Shown here one piece after another: positions 1 through 11,610 of a stretch of 64,000 nucleotides of DNA. Numbering within the stretch: position 1 is the first letter of the stretch; every line of letters begins with the position of its first letter. The notes beneath the pieces are model-generated. The model saw only the letters and a program-made list of their open reading frames with translations, had not been told where the DNA came from and did not search any database. The position numbers and the translations under genes are program-made. The stretch is from the NCBI RefSeq assembly GCF_004798865.1, contig NW_025335941.1, positions 12,380,874 through 12,444,873 on the forward strand, in the 5' to 3' direction. Source of the DNA: Varanus komodoensis (taxonomy: Eukaryota > Chordata > Lepidosauria > Squamata > Varanidae).

Positions 1-1129
1 AGCATCCCATGAGCAACATGCTTACTGCTTCTGCTTTCACCACAACACCATGCTCGTGCTCTTCCGCGTGTTACCATCTGCATGGGAAGCCAGCTGAAGG
101 CTAGCGAGGCTTCAGGGCCATGGGGAAGGAAGAGGTAGGGACAAATTTCCCACAAGCCATAACGTCAGGGAGATTGTGTGTTATCAGGGGCTGGGGAGGG
201 AAGGAAGAGAGACTAAGAGCTTCCCTAGGTGAGGTCTTTAGCCTGGTACTTCACCAAGTCTGCATTTTCCTGTTTACTTTGCAGGTGGAAGAGTGCATCC
301 TTTGCAGGAGGCTTTTCTCTTGTGGTTTTTCCTTCCCTGTCTTTCTGTATGTTCTTGTATGTTTCTTTGAACAAGCACAAGGTGGTGCTGTGGTATACAG
401 TAGAATTGCAAATAAACATAAGGTTTGTGGCAGTGAATCATGGCAGCATAGAGGATAATACTTCACTTTTCTGGCTTTAAAAAAGCCATGAAAATATCCG
501 GAAAATGTAAAATTGGCCCTGGTGGATGATGATATCATGCAAAGGACTCACACACTTCTGGAGTGAGGGATCACTACTGCATAAAAAAAGCATTGGGTAG
601 AAAAGCCCAAGGAAGCTGTGAGGAGGAAAGGGTAAGATGTACATATTGATTCAGAATAACCATCCAAACATTGTGGGTTCCAAGTACTACCATAATTACC
701 TGGAGGGGGGTGTTGTTTATTCTCAACTGGATTCTTGGAGTAACACTGAAACTGAGTTAAGTAGCCATATGGACAAATTGCCAACCTGCATTTTATTGGC
801 ACGATCAGATACCTCCTGAAAATGAAACTGGTGGCTAATAAAATGGCCTGGCCAGAATACAACAAAGCTCAGTTGCAGAAGCTAATTCTGTCATTGAGTT
901 ATGACTAAACAGAGCTTTAATGGCATTTTACTATTTAGTTTGGCATGTAGAAGATCCTCAGTAGATTGCCTGGATTTTGTTTTACTTTCGTAGAGAAAGT
1001 GAGATAATAGGTATTTCCCTTATATTTCAGAATATAGTATGCATTGTTAATAGTTCACAAATGTCTAGAAGAAAAAAAGAATAATTACTCCAGGTGTTAC
1101 TGTTTTCGTTTAAAAATCCTATCTCTACT
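1..1129. other. Unassigned sequence
   Basis: Short open frames on both strands (under about 115 codons), no recognisable domains, and no repeat I can name. Probably non-coding. Confidence 0.4.
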
Positions 1130-1300
1130 GAACATAAGAAGAACCATACTTGATCAAATTAAAAGTGTATCTACTTCAGCATTCTGTTCCTATATTGTTC
1201 AACCACATGCCTGCAAGAAGTCCACAAGTTGGATTTTCTAGCAACTGATTTATGAAAGCATACGGCCTCCAGTAGTGGAGATAATATATAGCCAACATGG
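1130..1300 (-). mobile_element. CR1 LINE 3' end, antisense fragment
   Basis: Starts with GAACATAAGAAG, the reverse of the common reptile CR1 end (CTTCTTATGTTC), and continues with eroded equivalents of the CR1 3' region seen at 16847 and 58699 (CAGCATTCTGTT, then ATGCCTGCAAGAAG). It is about 170 bp, heavily diverged and 5'-truncated. Confidence 0.7.
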
Positions 1301-1324
1301 CTATATATTATATATATCATGACA

Positions 1325-1690
1325 AAAAGGGCAAATGCTATTTTGGGATGTATTGATAGAAGTATTACTTCCAAATCACAAGAAGTAATAGTTCTCTATA
1401 CTCTTCACCAGTAAGACTTCATCTAAATTATTTGACCGGTTCTGGGTATCAAGATTTAAGAAAGATGCAGAAAAACTAGAAAGGATCCTGAGGAGGGCAA
1501 CACAAATGATCCAGGATTTGGAACCAGTTGCCTAGAGAGGTCATGGGTTCTCCCACACTAGAGACATTCAAAAAGAAACTGGACAGTCATCTGAGTGGGA
1601 TGGAATAAATTGGTGACCTGCAACAACAGGGGATTGGACCCGATAGTCATCTTGGTTCCCTTCCAACTCTATTATTCTATGATTCTTTGA
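1325..1690 (+). mobile_element. CR1 LINE 3' end, sense fragment
   Basis: Matches the CR1 reverse-transcriptase C-terminus and 3' end by its recurring phrases: TTCTGGGTATCAAGATTTAA, GAGGAGGGCAACACAAATGA, GGACAGTCATCTGAGTGGGA. It ends with the typical CR1 tail (CTATTATTCTATGATTC). It carries an internal deletion near 1520 and is 5'-truncated. Confidence 0.85.
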
Positions 1691-3635
1691 CTAGTAGCCA
1701 CTGATAGTCTTGACCTCTATAAATACACTCAGAGAAAAGCTAGCACCCCAATCTGAAGCAAATTTGAAGGCATGACCCCCTGCTATAATAACAGCTTCAT
1801 GGCACCTTTTGAGAATATGTGCTAGTGCAACAACCAACTCTTAAATGGTAAGTCTCATATGTATTACTCAAAAGCATCTTTGGTAACATGCTCTGATCCT
1901 TAACCATTTATGGCACTCTTCCCAGTGTTCCCAAATAATGTTAACTTGTGATCTGTAATTGGCTTTTGCCATATTTGTGTATATGGCAGCCACTCTTTTG
2001 TGTATTTGGTAGCTCCAGATGTGAGGTCCAATCATTTAAGGTGAAGCGTTAAGTCTCAATTGCAAAACCACTGTCCAGGAAAAATGATTCTAAGCACCAG
2101 TTGCTTTGCAACCCCCCTCCGGTGTTGTCCTGGCATGGCCAATGGTCCCTTGTGAGCTCACTGGCTTTGTCACTTGAACTTCCTATGATCAAGGATGAGG
2201 AGACAGGTTCAGCACACCTAACTAGCTTGGGGTGTGCACCACGGCGCAGGCTGCACTGCCTCTTCTCTCAAGAACAACAGGTACTGTTGCTTAATTGCCA
2301 ACTTTTCTGCTGGCATATTGTCACCTTCTGTTTATACCACTCCCTAATTTCAGTCATCCTTGGAATCTGAGGACCTGTGTCCTTTTTCCTTGAAAAGGTT
2401 CTCCAGTCAGTTTTAACAGAAGGTAAGTTTGATTGCTATGAGTGTGCAAGAGTAAGGAATTAGGTCACAAGACTGCAGTGAATGGAGAAACCTGAGTCAA
2501 ATAGACATTTCTAACATTAATCAAGAACTGGGCATGATTTTTTAAATACCTGTGATGAGATTTCCTGTGCATTCACTTAGGTATCAAGGTCCTGTTCTTC
2601 TAGAGTTTGCTGGCTTCACACAGCCAGAATCAAATATTACATTTATTTGAAAGAAACCACTCCAAGTCCCTCATTTTGCCTATATCAGAGTAAGGCAGCT
2701 TGTGACTGTTGGTCTGCTTCAAAAGCCCCTCTGTGAGACCTCTGGAAAGGACCCATCCCTTCCCTGGAAGCCCAGGAAAGAAGAGAAGGGGGGAAATAAA
2801 GGGTGGCAGAAAGAAGGACAAGGAAAAAAGGCCCACTCACTTTGATTCTGCCCCACTTGCTGATGGCTTTGGCCCTGCTCACTGGCAGTGTGACAGGAAA
2901 AGATCCCATGAGTTTGGTACCTCTATAATTGGACTTTGGCAAGGAATTCCTGTTCCATGTGCCAGGTTGTCTGTGAGGGCCAGGGCTCCCCTCTGTGCCA
3001 AGAGTTCTGCCACTTCAGGTCATGTCTGAACTTGTGGGTGCTGCCAGGTGAACTTTTATTATATAGTTGCTCAGAGGGAATAGGAAATCTGGGGGTGGGA
3101 GAGAGCTTACATCATGATTCCTGCTAATTGAGAAGTCCAGGCGTTCTGTGAGCCCGGGTCCTCACTGCCTACCATGTTCTTCCCTTTTCAGGTTGTGAAT
3201 AAAAGAAGTTGTAACTAATGGTTACACATTAATTTGTTTTCTCCTGTGACTTACTGGCAGGTGATTCTTTTCCAGTCAATAATTCTGGCTGTTGAGCAGC
3301 AATGGCTTAATTGTCCAAGATGCCTCCACACTTGCTTACGAGACAGGTGTTGGGTAAGGGAACATTCCTTGTGCAAACATCTGCCTTCAGCTCATTAGTC
3401 ATGAGATTTGCTTCACTCACACAATTGTGCAGTAAACCCTTTTGGAATCTGGTTGGCTGAATTCACACATTACTGACAGCTATTTGAAGGAGAGCTCTGC
3501 ATAGTATTTTCCCCCAGATCTCTCCTGCCCCCAAAGCCAATACCAACTGCTGCCCCTCCTGTTTTGTCTGGTTTTTTCCTTGGAGAAAATTCATAGCAAA
3601 GCCATTGCATAAAGCCTGGTGCAGCATGCTTAAAA
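1691..3635. other. Unassigned intergenic sequence
   Basis: Mixed composition with open frames of at most about 106 codons (2709-3029) that show no domain. I see nothing assignable. Confidence 0.4.
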
Positions 3636-3636
3636 G

Positions 3637-3722
3637 TGTAATCCTATGCATGTTTACTCAGAACTATCAATCACTATATTCAATGGGTCTTCCTCCCAGG
3701 TAAACGTGCATAAGATTGCAAG
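3637..3722. mobile_element. Short palindromic DNA element (MITE-like, family A)
   Basis: About 86 bp whose ends are inverted copies of each other: ATCCTATGCATGTTTAC at the left and GTAAACGTGCATAAGATTG at the right. The centre contains the family phrases TACTCAGAA and TTCAATGGG. The same unit recurs at 26091, 27893, 46785, 53706 and 56508. From experience this kind of unit is very abundant in squamates; I assign no named family. Confidence 0.7.
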
Positions 3723-5721
3723 TCTAAAGGATACTTCCTGTCTGTCTGTGTTTCCCTCTCTGAATTCTGAATGGGTGATTAAGTTATGGTGTGACACTGT
3801 GTAGTTTGTTCACTGTTTGTTCTATTTATCTGTCCCTTGTTGTGTCGCTTAGAATTATTATCACAAACATTTCTTGAGAAGAAAACCCAGTGACCTGTCT
3901 TGGCTGTGCTCCAGCTAGAAATTTCCACCCTGTTACTCAGCAGTAGGTGCAACCAGTTAACGACGTCAGCCTTGCAGCCCAAGGCCCTTTTTTTCCTCGA
4001 CGCGTAATAATTGGCAGATGTTGGCAGCTCGTCGCGGTGCTGGAGCTGAAGTTCTGACTGAGTGCCAAACCACAAAGCACATATCATTTTTACAATCTAC
4101 GATTCCTGGAACTGAATGGTGCCGTTCAACAGTCAATGCATAAAGGTGAATGCATCGCATTCCCTTGGCAGCTTGCCCACCACCCTTTCTGCCACAAGTT
4201 GGTCCATTGATGCATAGGTTGCTTACTATATATCACACAGCACAAGGTCCCTGTTATTCCATCACCCTCATGGGTGTGGGAATTGTTTCACAGGAATGGG
4301 AACGTGTGGTATCAGCACAGGTTTAAAAACAGTTGATGCAAATATATTCCATACTGAAGTCAGGTGGAAATGCTGTGTCTGATTTTCCCCCTTATAAATC
4401 TTGTTGGGCTTAAAAGTGCCATACTGAAAATGAATGTTCTTAGTTCAGGACACACTTGTGCATGATACTGTCAACACTGAGTCCCATTAAGCCTCACTGA
4501 AGTCAGTGTGAGAGTGAGGCATTTTCACCTACAGGGCCAACTAGACTACAGAGTGTAGGACTTTAACTGGAACATTCATTCTGCGCTTAGTTAACAGTGG
4601 CCCACATCATTCCACAGACATGAGTCTTGCTCTTGTCTCATCCATGATAAGTCAAGGCTGTTAATATTTGTTTTCTCAGCCAGTCATGAAGCTGAAGGCA
4701 CATGGCTGCTAATGGAGGGTTACTGAACATTCTCATAGTGCTAACTACACCTTTCCCCTAAAGCTGCAATCTGGCAATGATCACTTGAAAAGTTAGTTGA
4801 GTGGTTACAGGGTACCACTATGCTGAAACAGGGAAAGAGATCTGCTGGGCTAATTCTTGTAGCTTGTAGTGCAGGGATGGTGGTGCAATACTGCAGGTGC
4901 TTGCAGTACTAAGCCCCTTGCATTGCATCCTAACAGCAAAGTACCCATGATGAGAGTTTAGTCATGAAAAAATGGAGGCTGCACTAGTAAACTACCTGTC
5001 AAATAAAACATTTCTTCATTGTCTGGGGAATTTTGTGCATAGAATTGATATGTGATAATGTGTGCAAAAGGGTATTTGTTCTCAGACTCTATCCTATGCA
5101 GTTTCAGTTGTCTAAATTATTTACTTACTCTCTTCCCATATTTCAGTTTACCATATTTTATCCTTTTATTCCAACACTATGTTCTGGAGGAATCCAATCT
5201 AGAGTGGAAACAGGTACCTCTGTATGTTAGTATAAAATTTTTAAAATCCTAAAACTGTCATTCTTTTATTGCATTCTCAGAAATTAGACACACTGAACTT
5301 ACTGGGATTTTTCTCTGAGCAAATATATGTAGAACTGGCCAACTTTCATAATTTAATTCCCTGACATACCAAATCTGGCATATTTTATTGGATGCCCTCA
5401 AGAGGCCCATATCCCTGCCTTTATTAATGTGAACCCAAATATTCTACATGTTTCATCAAAAAGTCCATTGAAAGGTGTCTAGTTAAATATGTCATAATTT
5501 ACTTTAATTTCTCAATGAGAGCAGTGTTTAACACAAAGAGGGAGAGAGAGCAAAGGGAAGAGTACAGATACAGTAGAGTTGTTACACGCAATCCAATGGT
5601 CCACAGCCAAATAATGTGGATTAGGAAAGGGAAAAGCAGGGAGGAAGCAAGATGAGCTCCTTCTATAGACATCCCACTTAAGATAGGTCTCCAAAGGAGA
5701 CCTCCACAAGTTCTTTTATAT
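3723..5721. other. Unassigned intergenic sequence
   Basis: Contains possible eroded family A remnants near 4480 and 5256 (phrases such as GAACTTACTGGGA). Otherwise I recognise nothing. Confidence 0.35.
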
Positions 5722-5810
5722 TGCAGCCCCAGCCATTATGGCCAATGAGAAGGAAGGCTGGGAGTTGTCAGCCAAAATATCTGGAAGGTAGCCGTTTGGG
5801 GAAAGCTGCT
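5722..5810. mobile_element. MITE-like repeat, family B fragment
   Basis: Contains CCAGCCATTATGGCCAATGA, then GGGAGTTGTCAGCC and ATATCTGGAAGG. This is an eroded form of the unit seen at 27151 and 34108 (GCCATGCTGGCTGAGG, GGGAGTTGTAGTCC-like). The unit is self-complementary at its ends. Confidence 0.55.
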
Positions 5811-6102
5811 GTAAACAACAAAATAGGAAGGAACCAAATGTAATGAGTGGAATCAGAGTGGAGGAATAAAAGGTGATGACATCCTAGCCATGAGCAATAG
5901 ATGGAATCATAGCAGTGGTGTCAAATGGCTAGCTCACCTAGCGCTTTGTACAATTTGTGGTGGGTGGACAGAGAAACATAGAAACAAATGTGGCATGAAT
6001 GTGAATAGCCCAGTTAGAGCAGTTTAAGGGGAAAGTGCAACTATGATTGATTATATGGAAGAAGTCCTATTTTCATGCAACATTTTATTGTGATGGGTAT
6101 TC

Positions 6103-6127
6103 CTTCCTCTCCCTCCCTCCCTCCCTC
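6103..6127. repeat. (CCCT)n microsatellite
   Basis: A run of CCCT units next to a short CACACACGCACAC stretch. Confidence 0.85.
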
Positions 6128-6378
6128 GCACACACGCACACTTACTTTTGCATTTTCCTATTCTATAAATTGAGTGAAAAAGGGTTTCATTAAGTAGGAC
6201 AAGGCTCTTCCCCTGTCTTGCAGTGACAACATTTCAAAGTGTCTCCTGTTTATGGTTATAGTCTGCAGGAAGTCTGACTCTTCCCAAGGACACCCTGTCC
6301 CAATCTATAAGGGGTAACTGGATATTGCAGTTGGAGTTAGAACAAATTTTAGTGGCTTTTGTACATGGCAGAAGCAAG

Positions 6379-6500
6379 CTCCATTGTGTTCTACGGGACT
6401 TACTCCAAGGTAAGTATGGATAGATTTTCAGGCTTACATCAGAATCTTATATTAGTCTGCTCAAAAGTAAGCCTAATTTCATTCCATGGGGCTTCTGTTA
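6379..6500. mobile_element. Family A palindromic repeat, rearranged fragments
   Basis: Two pieces of the unit: GGGACTTACTCCAAGGTAAG then TATGGATAGA, and CTGCTCAAAAGTAAGCC then CATGGGGCTTCTG. The order suggests two overlapping eroded copies. Confidence 0.5.
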
Positions 6501-8487
6501 AAGAAGATGCAACATCTCACAATGTTGATAATGCAGGATGTCCTTGACTTGTTTTGAAAATGACATCTAATGTGTAACAGAATGGACAAATTCATATTAA
6601 CTTGTGCATTCTTTTAGCATTAAAAACATTTGTTGCTTGCTATTTGACGGTTTATGGCTCTTCTGCTAAAATATGTAAAATATCTGTTCAATGCATTCCA
6701 TTTATCATAGTTAGCCACTTGAGATAGCATATAGCAACTCTCACTGATGGATGACCTTTGGCTTCTAGATGGCTCTTTGAGAATCCTTTCCTCTCATGGC
6801 TCTTGGAACACTATGGGAACAGTGTCGGGAAGTATTTTGCTATCTGGAAGATAAACTGTCAACCATTTTACATGGTTTTCCATTTGTCTAGAACAGAAGC
6901 ATATGCTAAAGCATGCTGTGCAAATCTGAAAAGCAACATAATAAACAAAACATGATGCTACACAAGGATAAAGAAGGTTAAGCTGTTGGCACCCCGGGAG
7001 CAGCAAGGGTGCCAGTGCCAAACTTCTCCCTGCATCCAGATGCTCTTATGGGTTGGGGGTTGATTCGCATTCCTTAGAGAATCCCTTTTAGCTCAATGCC
7101 TCTGATTGCAAAGAGATGCAGGATCACCTCCAACATTGCAATTCTTGACTTTAAAATTTCTATATGTAGGGAGGGGGTACAGAACCTCTGACCCATGTAC
7201 ATAATCTGTCCCCCAGAGGCTCTGCAGAAGCTTGTGCAACCTCTGTGAGCCCCACCCAGTCAGCAGTGCATGCAAGCCCTCTCTCTCCATGAGCTTGGAG
7301 GAAGAAGGGAATAGAATCCCCACTGTCATCACTGATCACAGTGAGGCTTCCCTTATATTGTCATTTTGCTGCATGCGGGATATCCCAGTCAGGAAAGCCT
7401 CCATGTGTAGCAAAGCTGGGACAGTCAGGATAAGCGACATGGGCTTGTCTGGCTGACCTTTGCTGTACATGGAGCTTCCCTAATTGGAAAAGCCCTGATA
7501 CAGTGAAGCCTGGCCCTTGGCTCAAGGACTTGGTGAAAGAGCCACCCAGCACTTCAGGAAGAGAGTAAATGACACCAAGTGGGCTTGGAGGGATCCCCTG
7601 ATAACAGCAGGTGTGCCCACACTCATCTGACATGACTGGCTGGGTGTGGAACCATCTGGGCCCCTACTCACTTTTGCTACTGGACTCTGCTGTAGAGGTA
7701 TTGGTGTGAATACCCTCGGGTAATATCTCTGGTGGTATGTTCAACGGGACGGCCCAAGAGAGCATAACTGTTGGATGGAGATACCAGTCTTTCTTTCTCT
7801 CACTAGACAAGGAGAGAGTGCAAGTGGGGGGGGGGGGGTGTTGTTTGTTGTTTGGTATGGATCTGATACACAGCATCTAAAGCAGGAGTGGAACTGGATT
7901 GTCTTATTCAGTCTAATCAATGATTGTTACTTTAGCAACTATATCTTTAGCTTCAGTGTATATCAGGCAATGTTTTATTCAAAACACCCTCTTGTTTCAG
8001 ATTTATTGGATGCCATATTGTTTCTTTAATATGAATTTGTCTACATCAGCTAAGTCCTGGCGATGTAATGCAGCTACTGCTTCCTTTAATAAAATGCTGT
8101 TCAGTTGCCTCTTTTGAAGAGAAGGTTATAATACAGATAAACTTTGTATTTGAAAACTGATGTTAACTAATGCATTCATTCCTTTAAATTGTTTAGCTAA
8201 TTCCTGGAAGTTAAAGCACCATCAATTTAAATGGATTTTTCACTCTCTTTTGACAGTTAAAATACTAAGATTACATCATTAGAAGAAGAAATGCTCACCT
8301 CCTATAATGCAATGGATTGAGGACTCTATTGAAGATACTTTCAATATATGAGCAGATAGCATATGGATGCTGCACTGTGTGGATATCTGGTTTGGTTTCG
8401 AAGTTTTGTTTCATGGTTTTGTTTTGTGAAAACTTACAATAAAAAGTAAAATAATGAAAAATACAAATAGATAAAATAAACAATACA
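6501..8487. other. Unassigned intergenic sequence with a G run
   Basis: No gene seen. A pure run of 13 G lies at 7826-7838, preceded by CAAGT. Chance open frames reach about 90 codons. Confidence 0.4.
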
Positions 8488-9010
8488 TTTAATATAATTT
8501 ATTAATACTACTGGTCAGAATGCCCAATAAATGAAGCTCTCTGGGCAGTTTACAATGACAGCTAAAATACAATGCAATATGTATACAAAATAATAAAAAC
8601 ATTAAAAAAGATAAAAGTTTAAAAGCCAAATGTAAAATAAATTTTAAATGCCACAATCGCTTGCACATATTACATTGCAAGACCTGTTAAGCAGTTGACA
8701 CAATGCCCCAGTATAATACAACACAAATTAGAGGCCCTGTCATAGAGGGCAATCCTAACCAGGGACGGAAAAGATACTAAAGTTGGCAGCGCAAGGTGTG
8801 CCTCAGTGGGGAGATTGTTCCATATCTGAGGGGATGTCATTGAGAAGTCCCTTCTTGTTGTCATCAACTGAGCCTCCCTTGGTGGTGGCAATCAGAGGCA
8901 GGCAGGCCCTGGAACTTTATTGTAATGTCCAGATGGATTTCATTGGGAGAGGCATTCCAATAGGTCTTGTGGTCCCAACCCGTATAGGGATACACTGTGT
9001 ATAGTGCCAC
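8488..9010 (-). mobile_element. Non-LTR retrotransposon 3' portion, family unassigned
   Basis: On the plus strand it opens with an AT-rich LINE-tail-like stretch (CTCTGGGCAGTTTACAATGA, then repeated AAAATA words). It is followed by a coding-derived part typical of a reptile repeat: AAGATACTAAAGTTGGCAGC, then GGAGATTGTTCCATATCTG, then AGGCATTCCAATAGGTCTTG and TGTGGTCCCAACCCGTATAG. The tail resembles those at 25902 and 32415. It is probably an L2/CR1-clade LINE or a derivative. Confidence 0.6.
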
Positions 9011-9284
9011 TTCTGAACAGTCTTCAGAGACAGCTGGATTCAGTCCCCTCAACAGGTTAATAAGGAGATCTGTGAAAGATGAGAAATAATATGTAAGTGT
9101 CAATAAGATGACTTCACTTTAAGTACATGCAGATACCAGGAAACAGAAGGTCAGCCAAATGTTTTAGAGCTGAATTAATTGTGTCATGTTTGCAATAATG
9201 AGCACATTACTGCTCTTGTTCACTGGGCTTAGATTTATGCAAATAAGGCAGGTGTAGCAAGCTAAGGCCTTGATTTGGCAACAA

Positions 9285-10350
9285 CTTTACAAGCAAGGAA
9301 AATTAGCATTAAAATAGGAAATGCAGTTCAATGTAAGCGAGCATACAGTGAGGCATGTGGGGGAAAAACATCTCAACTTCACATGTATGCTGATGGGATA
9401 GGAGCTAAAAGTGACTAAAAAGGAGGTCTTGGGATTCTGGTGGATAGCTTGATAGAAAAAACTGACCCAGTGTGCAGCTGCTATGAAAAAAAAAAAAAGT
9501 CCATATCAGGCATTATTAGGCAGCAATCAACACCAAGACTGCCAAGATCACACTCCCATTAAGACATATCTAAGGTGTGACTACCCTTGGAATATTGTAC
9601 ACAGTTTGAGTCGCTGCATCTAAAAAGGGGGTATGTACTTCAGGCACTCGAGAAGGCAAGTCTCTAAGGAGAAGACAGTCATGCCACGGTAATTGAAGGC
9701 AGAGTAAGGAGAGGAAGGCCAGATATGAGATGGATTGACAGCCTTGAAAATGAAAAAGCTGAATGGAGCTGTCATGGACAGGACACTTTGGAAGACTTCC
9801 ATTCACGGGGTCACCATAAGTCAGAGATGATAAATATAACAACAACTGGGTTAGAAAAGCACAATTGAAATGATCAGAGGGTTGGAGCAACTCCCCTAAA
9901 GGGAAACAATAAAAAGCTGAGATTGTTTAGCTTATAAAAAGGGTGAGTAAGGGAGACATAATGGAAGAGTACATGGTGTACAGGAAGTGGATAGGGAGAC
10001 ATTTTCCCTTCTATCTCATAACACTAGAACCAAAGGGAAGATGATTGGTAGTCTGTTCAGGACAAATAAAAAGTTCTTTACGCAACTCATATTTACACTA
10101 TCTAATTCACTTCTCAGATTGGTCAAATTAATGACAGATAAGGCTATCTGTGGCTCTTCTCCTGATGGTTGTATGCTACCTTCACTATCAGAGGCAGTAT
10201 GCTAAGTACACCTTTGCTGGGGATCTTGGGTAGTGTTGTACTCATGCCCTGCTTGTGGCTTTCATGCAGGCAATGGTGTGAATGAAATGCTTGACTAGGC
10301 AGACCTCGGCCTGCACCAGCATGGTGCATCTTATTTACTTATGTTCTTAG
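9285..10350 (+). mobile_element. CR1 LINE 3' end, long sense copy split by an insertion
   Basis: About 0.85 kb of CR1 sequence from the late reverse-transcriptase region to the 3' end. Recognisable phrases in order: GAGGTCTTGGGATTCTGGTG, GACCCAGTGTGCAGCTGCTA, GGAATATTGTACACAGTTTG, then after the interruption CCCTTCTATCTCATAACACT and AGAACCAAAGGGAAGATGAT, ending GCATGGTGCATCTT...TTATGTTCTTA. The block about 9630-9845 belongs to another repeat and interrupts it. There is a run of 13 A at 9486-9498. Confidence 0.85.
9630..9845 (+). mobile_element. Repeat family C inserted into CR1
   Basis: Shares a long stretch with 46470-46651 on the same strand: GAAGGCAGAGTAAGGAGAGG, then GGCCAGATATGAGATGG, CAGCCTTGAAAATG, GACACTTTGGAAGACTT, ATTCACGGGGTCACCATAAG. 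The phrase encodes a Gly-Arg-Pro...Arg-Trp-like peptide seen at the end of some LINE open frames, so it may be a LINE 3' piece. CR1 sequence resumes at once after it. Confidence 0.65.
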
Positions 10351-10654
10351 AATGATGTCACTGGATCAAAGTTTTGAATTAGATAAAGAGGTAAGATTGC
10401 TCTTATAGCCCAAATGTGATGCTGCTACCTAGGGATGTGTGAGGAGTCTGTTTCAGGGTGGGAATCAGCGCTTGGGACTCCAGTCTACTTTGCTGTGACC
10501 CTGAATTTGAGTTCCTGGTGACCATGCTCAATGTGTGTGTGGTGCCCACCAGTAACTGAGCCCCACCTGCTACACGATGGTTCCAGATTCATAGATAACG
10601 CTTGGGGACTCCACTAGCCTGCCCAGGCTTAATGCTAATCAGCCAGGTATGTCC

Positions 10655-10850
10655 TACGTAGGCAATCCAGGATCAGAGGGATTGTGCCTTGGTATACCAG
10701 CTGCTGGGGAACGGGGGCAGGAGGGTCCTGTTGCACACATATCTTGCATGTGGCATCCTGTGGACAGGTGGTTGGACAATGTGTGAACCTAATGCTGAAC
10801 TGAATGGACCCTGGGTCTGATTCAGCGTGGCACTGCTTGTGCAGGACATG
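10655..10850 (+). mobile_element. CR1 LINE 3' end fragment
   Basis: The CR1 3' phrases appear in order: GCTGCTGGGGAACGGGGGCA, GGAGGGTCCTGTTGCAC, GTGTGAACCTAATGCTGAAC, TGGACCCTGGGTCTGATTCA, GTGGCACTGCTT. It is 5'-truncated and lacks the final TATGTTC. Confidence 0.75.
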
Positions 10851-11289
10851 GGATTGATTCCTAGTGAGCACCTTGTGAATTCTGGGTGCACTCTCCAGGA
10901 GCTCAGACTCTGGGCTGCTGCAAAGTGGACCAGAGTCCAGGAAGCCAAAACCAGGGAATCTGGTGGATTTCTGAACGAAATGAATTCCTTGCTCAACCCT
11001 ATGAACCTGAGATATCACACTGTGCAGAGTCCCAGTTTCATCAGACAGAGCCTTTGCATGCAAAAATGTGCAAAAGTCATGGGGAGGGGGCATGGGCAGG
11101 TCTTGGCTCCACAGAGCAGATTCACCCTGTTGTATTGTAATTGCAATTTACAATTAAACACAACACAATACACAAAACAGTGTGGCTTGTTGCATTGTAA
11201 TTCCAGTTGATTGGAGATCAAACAATGGGAGATATTGAGTGATGTGAGGATTCGCTCTGCCATGCTAGATTACACTAATAATTCACCTA
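10851..11289. other. Unassigned sequence
   Basis: An open frame of 152 codons on the minus strand (10635-11093) partly overlaps the CR1 end and shows no domain. I regard it as chance. Confidence 0.4.
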
Positions 11290-11610
11290 AATCAGCATTA
11301 ACACCTGTGTTTCTCTTTGAATGTCTCTAGTGTGGGAGAGCCCACCACCTCTCTAGGCAGCTGGTTCAACTGCTGTATTTCTGGGACAGTAAGGAAGCTT
11401 TTCCTGATATCTAGCCTGAAACTGGGCTGTCGCAGCTTGAATTGATTATTCTGTGTCCTACGCTCTGGTGTCAGCAAGGAGAGATACTGACCTTCCTCTT
11501 TGTGACAGCCTTTGAGGTACCTATAGAGGGATACCATGTCCCCCTTAGTCTTCTCTTCTCAAGGCTGAACATGCCCAGTTCTCTCAGCCTCCCCTCATAT
11601 TTTGATGGAT
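11290..11610 (-). mobile_element. CR1 LINE 3' end, antisense fragment
   Basis: Reads on the minus strand as the C-terminal coding end and 3' UTR of CR1. Plus-strand phrases include GAGAGCCCACCACCTCTCTA, CAGCTGGTTCAACTGCTGTA, TTTTCCTGATATCTAGCCTG and CCTATAGAGGGATACCATGT. It is well preserved, with moderate divergence. Confidence 0.85.

Noticed and set aside
10635-11093. Open frame of 152 codons, minus strand
   Set aside because: It overlaps a CR1 3' end on the opposite strand, has no recognisable domain or splice context, and such lengths occur by chance in GC-balanced DNA.
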